64,000 nucleotides of DNA from Alphaproteobacteria bacterium 40-19. Lineage in GTDB: Bacteria; Pseudomonadota; Alphaproteobacteria; Holosporales; Holosporaceae. The notes under the pieces are model-generated. The model was not told where the DNA came from. It searched no databases and saw only the letters and a list, made by a program, of their open reading frames with translations. Where the stretch lies: contig MKSD01000001.1 in NCBI GenBank assembly GCA_001898075.1, positions 734,108 through 798,107 on the forward strand, given 5' to 3'. This document shows positions 52,052 to 60,245 of this stretch, in pieces; the first letter of the stretch is position 1, and each line of letters opens with the position of its first letter. The position numbers were made by a program, and so were the translations under genes.

Positions 52052-52473
52052 GAGGGTACCCTTTGTAAATAAAGAAGACGAAAATAACCTTTTGCAGCTT
52101 GATCTTTAAGACCGTTTTGAAGCCCTTGTCTGACAAGTTCTTGAGCTTTGTCTATCAATTGTTCTTTTTCTTTTAAAGATAATCCTTGTTGGTGCCATAA
52201 AAAAACCTGTGGTAATAACTCTGGGTCTTGTTCCAAAGGCCACCACCCCCGAAGCTCCAACACATGTTCTATTCTTTTCAAAGGATCTTTTAAAATCTGA
52301 TATCCTTTATTCACTATCTGGGACAGCTCTTGGGCTCCCTTTTGTAAACTTCCTTGATATTGGTCAGGGTGCGCTTTTTTTTGCATTTGAAAGTATTGTT
52401 TTTCCAAATCCTGTAAGGACAGATCTAAGGAACAAGGCAATTGAAAAAATTCAAACCAATTTCTATCAGACAT
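52048..52473 (-). CDS. hscB: Fe-S co-chaperone HscB (J protein)
   Basis: Protein of 141 residues from ATG 52473, which overlaps the iscA stop by eight bases. NWFEFFQLPCSLDLSLQDLE, KAHPDQYQGSLQKGAQELSQ (the J-domain HPD) and YQILKDPLKRIEHVLELRGW are the conserved J-domain and linker; a C-terminal helical bundle binds IscU. HscB recruits HscA to the scaffold. Operon order iscA-hscB-hscA. Confidence 0.92.
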   Translation of the reverse strand: MSDRNWFEFFQLPCSLDLSLQDLEKQYFQMQKKAHPDQYQGSLQKGAQELSQIVNKGYQILKDPLKRIEHVLELRGWWPLEQDPELLPQVFLWHQQGLSLKEKEQLIDKAQELVRQGLQNGLKDQAAKGYFRLLYLQRVPS

Positions 52474-52831
52474 AAAATGAGACTCCACACCCACACTTTC
52501 CCTTTTCTTGAGGGTTATGGAAAACAAAACCCGACTTTAAAGGTGTTTCTTGGTAATCCATTTGGGTCCCAATTAAAAACATCACTGCTTTGCTTTGAAT
52601 AAAAATTTTGAAAGATTCATCTAACGAGATCACTTCATCATAAAGAACTTTATCTTTGACAAATGTCATCTCGTAAGCCAGAGCAGCACACCCTCTTGTC
52701 TTTAAGGAAATACGTACTCCTTTATAATCTTGTGCGCCAATCAGCTCTTTTATTTTTTCTTTTGCAGCTTTGGTGAAGGACAAGATTGTCTTTTCAGAGC
52801 TCACTAGACCGTTAATAACTCGCTTTACCAA
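52466..52831 (-). CDS. iscA: A-type Fe-S carrier IscA
   Basis: Protein of about 112-121 residues. SFTKAAKEKIKELIGAQ and the three cluster ligands, Cys in KTRGCAALAYEMTF and the terminal GKCGCGVSF pair, match the A-type carrier (IscA/ErpA/SufA). It receives and delivers Fe-S clusters. First possible start TTG 52831; GTG 52804 (VSSEKTIL) is closer to the normal family length. Next to the intergenic DnaA-box-like region. Confidence 0.88.
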   Translation of the reverse strand: MVKRVINGLVSSEKTILSFTKAAKEKIKELIGAQDYKGVRISLKTRGCAALAYEMTFVKDKVLYDEVISLDESFKIFIQSKAVMFLIGTQMDYQETPLKSGFVFHNPQEKGKCGCGVSFYV

Positions 52832-53167
52832 CCCAAAGTAACATAATTTTTCCCCAAAAGCTATGTAATAACTTTTGGAAAACTTTTTTTGTCTGGGGAA
52901 AAATATCTTGTTCTTTATTTATGCTTCTTTTTTTTCACTTTTTATCCCCAAGAAAAATTTTTTTCACTTTTTCCACAGCACACAGGATTACGCCTTTTTC
53001 TTAAACACTTTTAAAAGATGATGACCTGGGGAAAAGTTCGGGAAAAAAAGTTATACATAAAAAACCTACCCCTATTATCTACCAAATCCTTTTTATAATA
53101 TCTTTTTTAGGTTTGAAAAAAAGTTTTAAGCCTGCATAATAACCCTAGGAATACGACTGACTGTCCC
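52832..53167. other. Intergenic region with DnaA-box-like cluster: candidate replication origin
   Basis: 336 AT-rich bases between divergent iscA and addB. DnaA-box-like 9-mers (consensus TTATNCACA): TTTTCCCCA at 52848, its reverse at 52894 and 53027, TTATCCCCA at 52942, TTTTCCACA at 52969 and TTATACATA at 53051; the best differ from consensus by one base. Two T-rich direct repeats (TTTTTTCACTTTTT) precede the 52942 and 52969 boxes, like an unwinding element. parS is 4.3 kb away. No conserved origin neighbour such as hemE is here. Confidence 0.45.
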
Positions 53168-55804
53168 ATGGCTAGCCTGTTTATTTTGACCCAAAGAGAC
53201 TCTTTGCCCAAGGCTACCGTGCGTCTTTGTAAAAAATTTTTTAGGGATCCTTTTGAAAAAAATCATATCTACTTACCTTGTAAAAGAACGATTCCTTTCG
53301 TCCAACAAGCCTTTTTAAAAGAAGAAAGCAAAACTATTATTTTGCCGTGCATTCGCAGCATTGAATCTTTGTATGATCAGCAGGAAGAACAGACAGAACC
53401 CCTAAAGGAAGTGGGATGGATGCTGTCTTTTTTAACCCCGGTGTTGCCAAAAACTTCTTATGCAGGATCTCTTTTTATTGCTCAGAGCCTTTTACAGTTA
53501 TACAAAAGTGGACAGTTGTACCTAAGTGCATGGGATCATTTAAAAGATATTCCACAAGAATTATTGACTTTGCAGGGAAGAACGGTTTTTCGCTTGTTGG
53601 AATATGTCGCTCAGTTCTGGCCTGATTTTTTAGGGCAGAGGCGCTCTGTGTCTTTAAAATCCTATCAGAAAGCACCTTTTACGCTGATGGCGGGTATTCA
53701 GGGCAGTCTTCCAATTACGCGACAAATTTTAAAAGAATATTTACCCGATCCAGGCACCATCATCTTGTTTCCTTTTGTACCAGAATTTCAACCTCCTTAT
53801 CGTCCTCAGCATCCTCTTTATAATTTTTGGCAAACGTTGCTGGCGTTAGACGTTAAGTATCAAGACTTAAGACCTTTTGGCTCTTCGCAGGAAGGTTTCT
53901 CTGTAGGGGCGCAGTGTTTTTTAGACTCCTATGCTGGAGGAGATCTAACCGTCTTCAAAAATGGGACTCAAGACCTTCAAATGTGGTCATGTTCAGAGTC
54001 ATTGCAGGAAGTGCAACAAATCAGTAAAGCTTTATTCCAAACGGTAGGAAACCGTTTTCTAGTTAGTTCCCAAACCAGTTTAGGATACGTGGTGGCACTG
54101 ACTTTAAAAAGTCTTGGAAAAAAAGTTCATTTTTCTGAAGGTTTTTCTTTATTTCAAAATCTTTCCATCAGCTTTTTGCTTTTGATATTAAAAGGCTTTG
54201 AAAAAAAAATGAGTTTTGAGCTTTTCATTCAAATCTGCCTCCACCCCCTGTTTAAAAAAGCCCACCCTGCCGTTGAAAAAGTCATGCAGATTTTTTTAAA
54301 AGATTTATTGAAAGAAAACCAGATCCCTGAGTGTCCTTACACTTACTTAAATAGTAAGCAAGGCTCTTATCCTTATCTTTACCAACGCATTGCGCAGTTT
54401 TTTGAAAAGTCTTTTTATTCTTTAACGTTTAAAGAAACAACACATCTTTTAGCTCACTGGGTACAAGGGCATCTTCAGGTCGTTCAACATCTTTTAAAAG
54501 ACATCCCTTGGTTAGAAGAAGAAACTCTGATGTTTTTTCAAAATGCTCATCAAGCCAGCCAAGCCTATCATCCCCTATCCTTAGCGGGTTATAAGCAATG
54601 GCTGGAACATTTTTTACAACAACCCGCTGCTTTGGACTCTGGATCAACTGCAGGGGAGATTTATATCTGTTCCCCTTTCCAGGCTGGGATGTTGTTAGAT
54701 AACAATTCTTTTTGTATTTTAGGATCTGTTTGTCAAAATCATTGGCCTAGACCTTCTGCCCTTAATCCTTGGATGGGCCGGGATATGCAAAGAGCTCTTA
54801 ATTTACCTTCGGCCAGTCATGATGTGGGCCAAGAAGCCAGAGATTTTCTATATTGCTTGCAAAGCCACAAGCTTGTTTTGACCCGACAAATCTGTACGCC
54901 AGCGTCACGTTTTTGGATTCGTTTAGAAGCAGGTTTAAAAAAGAATGGATATCTTTTTCCTCCTGCAGCAAAGACGGGGCACATCAAAAACAATCCGTTT
55001 AAAGTAGACTTGATTCCCACAATTCGACAACAAGCCCCTATTGCGACCCTTTCTGCCAGCGATCTGCAATTGTTTTTGGATGATGCTTACAGTTTTTATC
55101 TGAAAAAAATTCTTAAACTGTGGCCGAAAGACTTATTTTCTAAGGCCAGAAACACAGGTCTTAAAGTACATAGTCTGTTAGAAGATTTCATCAAAATAAC
55201 ATCCACAAGCCATGACCTAAGTTTTTTAGACCGTCACATGGAAACTCTGTTTGCCACTTTAGATGGCTGGACTTTTTTTGAAGCCTTAAGGTGGAAGACC
55301 GTTTTCAAAGAATTTGCTTTGCAAGAAGGATTACGGCGTCAAGAACAAAAATATCGGTCTTTTACCGAAGTGTGGGCGCGTTTGCCTCTTATACTAGCTG
55401 GACGTCCCGTTTGCTTAGTGGCCAGAGCCGATCGCCTAGATTGCTTTTCAACTTATCTAGAAATTATTGATTACAAAACCGGGCACATCTCCCCTGCTAA
55501 AGACATCAAAGCAGCTCGGTCTATTCAATTATTATTTCTAGCCTTTTTAGCCCAAGAGGGCGCTTTTGAAGGGATAAAAATTTCAAAAGTTCAAAAGGCA
55601 GGGTTTTGGAAGGTTTCTCAAACCTCTGGCAGTCAGCTGATCTGGCATGACCCAAAGGATTGGGCCGATTGGCAGGAAAAATTACGAGATATTTTAAAAA
55701 AACTAGAGGCCTGCTTACAAGGACAAAGCCCTTATCGGGCCCAGCCAGGATACACTTTTACCAAAGTGCTTTCCCGGCAAGATTTTTGGGCTCATTCTTT
55801 TTAA
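53168..55804 (+). CDS. addB: Double-strand break repair nuclease subunit AddB
   Basis: Protein of 878 residues, rather shorter than the usual ~1000 of alphaproteobacterial AddB. The N-terminal inactivated helicase part reads IYLPCKRTIPFVQQAFLKEE and ILPCIRSIESL; the middle has EIYICSPFQAGMLLDNNSFC and NPWMGRDMQRALNLPSASHD; the C-terminal PD-(D/E)XK nuclease shows LVARADRLDCFS and LEIIDYKTGHIS with its active-site D and K. With AddA it processes DNA ends for RecA. addA normally follows, but here the gene abuts a converging operon. The first ATG (53168) is used. Confidence 0.85.
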   Translation: MASLFILTQRDSLPKATVRLCKKFFRDPFEKNHIYLPCKRTIPFVQQAFLKEESKTIILPCIRSIESLYDQQEEQTEPLKEVGWMLSFLTPVLPKTSYAGSLFIAQSLLQLYKSGQLYLSAWDHLKDIPQELLTLQGRTVFRLLEYVAQFWPDFLGQRRSVSLKSYQKAPFTLMAGIQGSLPITRQILKEYLPDPGTIILFPFVPEFQPPYRPQHPLYNFWQTLLALDVKYQDLRPFGSSQEGFSVGAQCFLDSYAGGDLTVFKNGTQDLQMWSCSESLQEVQQISKALFQTVGNRFLVSSQTSLGYVVALTLKSLGKKVHFSEGFSLFQNLSISFLLLILKGFEKKMSFELFIQICLHPLFKKAHPAVEKVMQIFLKDLLKENQIPECPYTYLNSKQGSYPYLYQRIAQFFEKSFYSLTFKETTHLLAHWVQGHLQVVQHLLKDIPWLEEETLMFFQNAHQASQAYHPLSLAGYKQWLEHFLQQPAALDSGSTAGEIYICSPFQAGMLLDNNSFCILGSVCQNHWPRPSALNPWMGRDMQRALNLPSASHDVGQEARDFLYCLQSHKLVLTRQICTPASRFWIRLEAGLKKNGYLFPPAAKTGHIKNNPFKVDLIPTIRQQAPIATLSASDLQLFLDDAYSFYLKKILKLWPKDLFSKARNTGLKVHSLLEDFIKITSTSHDLSFLDRHMETLFATLDGWTFFEALRWKTVFKEFALQEGLRRQEQKYRSFTEVWARLPLILAGRPVCLVARADRLDCFSTYLEIIDYKTGHISPAKDIKAARSIQLLFLAFLAQEGAFEGIKISKVQKAGFWKVSQTSGSQLIWHDPKDWADWQEKLRDILKKLEACLQGQSPYRAQPGYTFTKVLSRQDFWAHSF

Positions 55805-55827
55805 TGCCAGTACAAAATATATTTTGG

Positions 55828-56114
55828 TTATCTTAATTTCTTGGTAAACCACAACACAAAATCGTCGTCCAAAGGATAGCTTTTTCCTGGAATGTTTGGC
55901 TGGTAATGATGGATATAAAGACTTCCATTGAAGGGGTTATGTGCCCCGCCAATTGGTCCCCTATAAACGCGACCCAAACCAATCGAGGCTCAGATAAATA
56001 TCCTTCAAATAGGCAGGCCGGCTTATGCCAACCGATAGAACGAAATGCTTCAGTGATGGTTGGAATATCTTCTTTGAAAAGTGGACGAATGAACACGTCC
56101 TTTGCCTTATGCAT
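55828..56114 (-). pseudogene. GNAT acetyltransferase pseudogene, core deleted and frameshifted
   Basis: N-terminal half from ATG 56114: VFIRPLFKEDIPTITEAFRS and LVWVAFIGDQLAGHI, a normal GNAT start. After this the frame continues as unrelated sequence to a stop at 55833. In another frame the family C-terminus is recognisable (LYIHHYQPNIPGK, PLDDDFVLWFTKKLR) ending at 55828. About 65 central residues, including the acetyl-CoA-binding motif, are missing, and the two parts are out of frame. Last gene of the minus-strand operon; its start overlaps the preceding GNAT by eight bases. Confidence 0.75.
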
Positions 56115-56574
56115 GGTTCAGAGTTTTCACCATATAGACCATATTCCAATCATAACCCTGGGGTTTAAGTTTAAACAATGGAAAGAAATCTAAGGATTTG
56201 TAAAAGTGATAGGTTTTTAAATAATTTTCATCCGCCTCTTGCGGCGATAAGGTTTCTACAGAAATGGTCCGAGCCCCGGCTGTTTTTGCCTGATGGAAAG
56301 CCGCTTTTACTAACTGTTTTCCGATACCTTGTCTGTGAAAATTTTTTAAAACTCCCATCCAATAAATAGAAGCATTTTCTGGATAAGGAAAATTGATCGA
56401 AAGAAGACCCACATATTCTTCACCTGCTTTTGCAGCGAAGTTAATCCCAGAGCCAACGCCCATAGCGTAATGCTCATTCACCTCAGGGAGCCCGAAATAT
56501 TCAGGTAAGTCCGCGGTTATATTACGACAGAGTTCTTGCGCAAGGCCTCGTTTCATTGTTTCAGTCTTTATCAT
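56107..56574 (-). CDS. GNAT family N-acetyltransferase
   Basis: Protein of 155 residues with an intact GNAT core: VGLLSINFPYPENASIYWMG, then VLKNFHRQGIGKQLVKAAF (acetyl-CoA loop RQGIGK), VETLSPQEADENYLKTYHFY and the terminal YDWNMVYMVKTL. Similar proteins occur in mobile or antibiotic-related clusters; substrate unknown. The ATG overlaps the preceding GrpB-GNAT stop as ATGA. Part of a minus-strand operon with zero to fifteen bases between genes. Confidence 0.82.
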   Translation of the reverse strand: MIKTETMKRGLAQELCRNITADLPEYFGLPEVNEHYAMGVGSGINFAAKAGEEYVGLLSINFPYPENASIYWMGVLKNFHRQGIGKQLVKAAFHQAKTAGARTISVETLSPQEADENYLKTYHFYKSLDFFPLFKLKPQGYDWNMVYMVKTLNHA

Positions 56575-57527
56575 AGCACTTTACCTACCGCCACATCATG
56601 GGAATCAGATTTATGATTTTCGGGATCATCAAAGGCCATGTTTGTATAGCCGTTTTTCAGATAGAATCTTAAATTGCTTTGTCTGGATTCCGCATGAATG
56701 CTTTTAATCTCTAAACGTCCTAGCCATTTTTCTATCAAGGTTAAAAATTTACTCCCAGCATTTTGATTTCGCTTATTTTCATCAATAGTAATAACGCGAA
56801 TGGCTGCTCTTTTATTGGGCCAAAATTGAATATGGGCATAATCAATCACCTCTTTTCCTTGATATAAAACCAGGTGAGAATGCTCTTCGTGGTTAAAAGT
56901 CCATGTGTAGGGATCATCTATGTCGTGGGGGCCAAAGAAATATGTATCGCGAAAAAGTTTAACTGATTGCCATTCGTAAGGGTGGGTTGCTTTTAAAAAG
57001 CGTTGTCCACCATAGGATTCTTGTGCCAAAATAGTTCGAATAAAATGATCTTTTCCCAAAGTATACCCGGTAAACAATTGACCTTCTTGTTTTTGAAAAG
57101 AAGCGGAGTCTTTCAGTAAAGCTTCTTTCAGTTTTGCATATCGGAGCAGACTTTGGGGATTAGAGCTTAAACGGTTTCTAAAAAGAAGGTTGACTTCTAT
57201 TTCTGGATGACCTTCTTCCAGAACATGCAAATTGATAGAGTTTTCAGTACGTTTTGTAAAGCCAAATTTAAAAGGAATATTCCATTCTCCCTTATAAGTA
57301 AATCCGATTTTTTCCAAAATGGGGATAGATAGATTGCCATCTTTGCCGACCGTAATCATGTCTATCTTAGGTTTAGCAGCCAGGCCTGGTACTGCAGTTG
57401 AGCCAATATGATAGACAGCACAGTAGTTATCGCCCAATGCTTGCCTAATAAGCTCTGCTTCTGCTTCAAAAATATGGGGCCAACTGGGATCATAAGCAAT
57501 GACTTCGATACGTTTTATTTTTTGCAT
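56571..57527 (-). CDS. GrpB-GNAT fusion protein
   Basis: Protein of 318 residues with two domains. Residues ~1-165 are GrpB (nucleotidyltransferase-fold family): VIAYDPSWPHIFEAEAELIR, YHIGSTAVPGLAAKPKIDMI and GFTKRTENSINLHVLEEGHP. Residues ~185-315 are a GNAT domain: YAHIQFWPNKRAAIRVITID and NAGSKFLTLIEKWL and SNLRFYLKNGYTNMAFDDP. Function of either part is unknown; GrpB proteins resemble small-molecule nucleotidyltransferases, so this may modify a small metabolite at two positions. ATG 57527 preferred over TTG 57545. Confidence 0.78.
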   Translation of the reverse strand: MQKIKRIEVIAYDPSWPHIFEAEAELIRQALGDNYCAVYHIGSTAVPGLAAKPKIDMITVGKDGNLSIPILEKIGFTYKGEWNIPFKFGFTKRTENSINLHVLEEGHPEIEVNLLFRNRLSSNPQSLLRYAKLKEALLKDSASFQKQEGQLFTGYTLGKDHFIRTILAQESYGGQRFLKATHPYEWQSVKLFRDTYFFGPHDIDDPYTWTFNHEEHSHLVLYQGKEVIDYAHIQFWPNKRAAIRVITIDENKRNQNAGSKFLTLIEKWLGRLEIKSIHAESRQSNLRFYLKNGYTNMAFDDPENHKSDSHDVAVGKVL

Positions 57528-57541
57528 GAGTTTAACTCTGA

Positions 57542-57994
57542 TCAAATATGGTCAATGAGCTCGCGAATATCAGCACATCTATTGGAGTGGTTTTGAAGAT
57601 CTGATCGCTTAAGAAGGTCAATTAAAGACGACAAATTTAATAAATGTACAGTCGTGCGCCAATCAGTGGGTAACTTGATGTTATTTTTTGCCAAACCATC
57701 TATAAATGAATTCTGGAATTCAGGAGGCATTTTATGGGCGTACCTAAATTTTTGAAGAGGATCGAAATAATCTTTTTCTGTCAAAAAAATAGTGGTGTTT
57801 AAGATGGGATTTTGGGGCGTGATGCCAATTTCTTCTTCGGCTTCCCGAATGATCGTGTCTCGTGGGGACTCGCCATTTTCGATACTTCCGGTCACGCAAT
57901 GCCAATGACCTGGCCAAAGCTTTTGGGCAGTAGATCTCCTTGGTAATAAGATTTGGTTTTCTTTTTTTAAGATCAGGTGGGGAAAAACAATCAT
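57542..57994 (-). CDS. NUDIX hydrolase with unusual C-terminus
   Basis: Protein of 150 residues. The first 70 are a complete NUDIX module: MIVFPHLILKKENQILLPRR, WHCVTGSIENGESPRDT and REAEEEIGITP. After about residue 85 the usual last strands are not recognisable; the remaining sequence (PPEFQNSFIDGLAKNN, TVHLLNLSSLIDLLKRS) is unassigned and could be a different domain or the product of an old frameshift. The ATG directly follows the stop of the frameshifted membrane gene (TAA-ATG), showing how tightly the operon is packed. Confidence 0.72.
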   Translation of the reverse strand: MIVFPHLILKKENQILLPRRSTAQKLWPGHWHCVTGSIENGESPRDTIIREAEEEIGITPQNPILNTTIFLTEKDYFDPLQKFRYAHKMPPEFQNSFIDGLAKNNIKLPTDWRTTVHLLNLSSLIDLLKRSDLQNHSNRCADIRELIDHI

Positions 57995-58461
57995 TTAATC
58001 TTTTTTTAAATATTTGCAACTGTAAGTCAAGGCCCTACCTAGAAAAAATCCTGCAAAAAGCCCGCTTAAAATGTTTTCAATGATCACATAGTCCGCATAA
58101 ATCCCAGGAGCTGCTGTTTTTAAGTAACCAAAAATGTACCTTATGGTAAAGAAAAAATCAATAAAAAAAGTGGGATATAGCTGCCAGGAATTTGAACAAA
58201 AAGGGAATTGTGGGTAAACTGAATTTTTTCTTTTCTATAGACCAAAAACCCTACCCCAGCCCCTAAAATCATAGACAAAATAAAAGTCAACGAAAAAAAG
58301 GCAGCGCACTTTGAAGCGCACAATCCTAAAACTGGAAAAAAGAATACGATCAAAGGAACAGTTTGAGTTTTTGTACTTTTTAGTCCCACAAACAAAATAA
58401 AGCCTAAGATAATCCATACATAAAAGGGCGTGCCCTGAAGAATTTGAAAAATACCGCTCAT
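57995..58461 (-). pseudogene. DUF6622-like membrane protein, frameshifted
   Basis: From ATG 58461 the first frame gives a hydrophobic protein (GIFQILQGTPFYVWIILGF; FVQIPGSYIPLFLLIFSLP) ending at 58141. The continuation lies in another frame: FFTIRYIFGYLKTAAPG, NILSGLFAGFFLGRAL, stopping at 57995, immediately before the NUDIX start. The two parts together match the layout of DUF6622-like small membrane proteins. Total length 467 is one base short of 156 codons, and the break falls in T-runs, so a single-base loss is likely (or a sequencing error or slippage). Confidence 0.75.
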
Positions 58462-58464
58462 GAT

Positions 58465-58951
58465 CTATTCGTTGACTCCTATATAAATATCAAAAATAGA
58501 ATGCTGGGGGCCATGACTTCTTGAATCATCAATTTCAAAATCCGCCATATAAGATCTTTTCCCGTCCAGTTGAGTGACGTCCATTTTTCATATTTTTTGC
58601 CACATATCAATGACTACTTGCGGCATAGGCCCGGGGTTTGAGGTCCATTTAATGTAGTTTGGCGCGGGAATGATTAAGGTTTTTAAACCTTGCGGGATAT
58701 TTTGAAAATAAGTCACTTCCTGGCCCAAAAAATACGTATAAGGTCCGTTTTCATCACTTTCGTAGTCGGTGTAGACTGCAAAAATCTGATGAGGTTCTTT
58801 GGGGTGGGGGATACTTTGGGACATGTTTTGTTTGAAAAATCGTTCCATAGTGGCCCCTATCTGAGCGGTTTGTGGATTCATTTCTGCCGCATTACTGGTG
58901 CGGGCAGTGATGCCCACCGATTTCTGGACAGTTTGTATTCACTTGATTCAT
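58465..58951 (-). pseudogene. GyrI-like/effector-binding-domain protein, broken twice
   Basis: The start is clear: AAAGGAGG five bases before ATG 58951. That frame gives only about 19 residues. A frame shift is needed to enter VQKSVGITARTSNAAEMNPQ and FAVYTDYESDENGPYTYFLG (residues of the AraC effector-binding/GyrI-like domain), and an in-frame TGA at 58588 interrupts MWQKI where homologues have Trp. Beyond it the same frame continues with GKRSYMADFEIDDSRSH and FDIYIGVNE to TAG 58465. So one frameshift plus one nonsense mutation. Confidence 0.78.
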
Positions 58952-58952
58952 G

Positions 58953-59729
58953 TTAACCTCCTTTATATTCAAAACATTCAAATGTGCCTACCGGGCGAAA
59001 ACCAAGGCGTTCATAAATACGGTACCCCGAATCGCTAGATGCCAAAAGCGTCACAAACTGGCAGTCTGCCTGTTTTGCGATATTCATTAAAAAAACCATC
59101 ATATCTGTCCCATAACCTTGCCCCCGGAGCTCTTCTTTTGTTAATAAAGTAAAAATCCCTGCTGAATTTTTTGAAACAAATAAAATACCAATGGTGATAG
59201 GTTTATCTTCTTTGTACCCCACAAAAAATTTTTCTTGTAATTGCAATAGATCATCATTTAATAATTTATAAAAATGAACGACGGAACTGTCGTAAAATTT
59301 AAGAATATTAATAAAATCTTGCAGCAAGAGGCCATTTGTGACAGGTTTTATCTGTAAATCTGTCTTTGATGGGGGTATTTTTACGATAGACAAATCACAA
59401 AGCATCGCCTGTTCCACAGCTTCAATGATAAAATGATTGTCTAGTAAGGTTTTTGTTAATTCTGGATTGTGTTGACTGGGGGGTATCCACCATGCAAATG
59501 GATGTCTAGCAAAAATTTCTTTGATTTGTTGAACAGAAGCAGAAACTTTAAAAGTTCTGGGGACTCCATAAGCGCCATAAGCAATATTAAACATACTAGA
59601 AGGCAACTTACAGTAAATGGTCGTGATACCATGGATATCTGTAACCTTGAAGCCTAATTTTTTAGGAAGAAAAACAAAGTGAGCCAGGTGATTTTCTTCT
59701 ATAATTTTTAATTTTTGCAGGATATCCAT
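58953..59729 (-). CDS. GNAT N-acetyltransferase, two-lobed
   Basis: Protein of 258 residues, intact. The N-terminal half (LAHFVFLPKKLGFKVTDIHG; AWWIPPSQHNPELTKTLLD) is a degenerate lobe; the C-terminal half is a GNAT domain with IGILFVSKNSAGIFTLLTKE, LRGQGYGTDMMVFLMNIAK and SGYRIYERLGFRPVGTFECF. Substrate unknown. It is the first gene of the minus-strand operon; its stop (TAA) directly precedes the ATG of the broken effector-binding gene. The 80 bases upstream separate it from the DUF6314 gene. Confidence 0.8.
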   Translation of the reverse strand: MDILQKLKIIEENHLAHFVFLPKKLGFKVTDIHGITTIYCKLPSSMFNIAYGAYGVPRTFKVSASVQQIKEIFARHPFAWWIPPSQHNPELTKTLLDNHFIIEAVEQAMLCDLSIVKIPPSKTDLQIKPVTNGLLLQDFINILKFYDSSVVHFYKLLNDDLLQLQEKFFVGYKEDKPITIGILFVSKNSAGIFTLLTKEELRGQGYGTDMMVFLMNIAKQADCQFVTLLASSDSGYRIYERLGFRPVGTFECFEYKGG

Positions 59730-59810
59730 AGTTTACAATTTAGGGCCATTGTCGATACATTAACTAGAATGACTTAAGAGGACAAGAGAGGAAGATCTAG
59801 ATTTTTTAAT

Positions 59811-60245
59811 TTATTTCTTTTCTAAAAAAGTGTCTATAGAGTAATTTTTTAAAGGACCATATATTTGGTATTTCATGTTAATTATTTTGTCGTTTATTTT
59901 AAAATCAAAACAATACCGATCACGATGGCAGAAATGAATATGAGAAAAATGATAACAAGGAGGTTTTAAATCTGATAAACAAACTTCGTGGAGGAGTGTT
60001 TTCTGATAAGTAAGAATTTTTAAGGTATCTTTTTCAAAAATAAAGTACCTTTTTTGGTAGAATTCATGTTTAATGTGATTTAAAACATACAATCCTTGTT
60101 CATAATAAACAATACATTGGTTTGATTCTAAATAAAAATAAGCTTCCCCTTCTATAGACAAAGGGGGATGGTCCATCTTCCTTTTGAGTGTAAAAAATCC
60201 ATCTAGTTGATTGATTAATGCATTTTGGATACTTGTACTCATCAT
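59811..60245 (-). CDS. DUF6314 family protein
   Basis: Protein of 144 residues. LDGFFTLKRKMDHPPLSIEG, FYLESNQCIVYYEQGLYVLN, KRYFIFEKDTLKILTYQK and IYGPLKNYSIDTFLEKK follow the DUF6314 pattern (an R-x-Y-W core and G-P-x-K-x-Y near the end), a small beta-barrel family common in Alphaproteobacteria with no established function. The ATG overlaps the ABC transporter stop (ATGA), so the two are co-translated. Codon and base composition here are especially AT-rich. Confidence 0.7.
   Translation of the reverse strand: MMSTSIQNALINQLDGFFTLKRKMDHPPLSIEGEAYFYLESNQCIVYYEQGLYVLNHIKHEFYQKRYFIFEKDTLKILTYQKTLLHEVCLSDLKPPCYHFSHIHFCHRDRYCFDFKINDKIINMKYQIYGPLKNYSIDTFLEKK

Noticed and set aside
58465-58951. UGA read as tryptophan (alternative genetic code) because a TGA stands at a Trp position
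   Set aside because: TGA is used as a normal stop in many intact genes of the window (ATGA overlaps of tsf/pyrH, dusB/ntrY, lptF/lptG, hscB/hscA), and this gene also has a frameshift, so it is a pseudogene.
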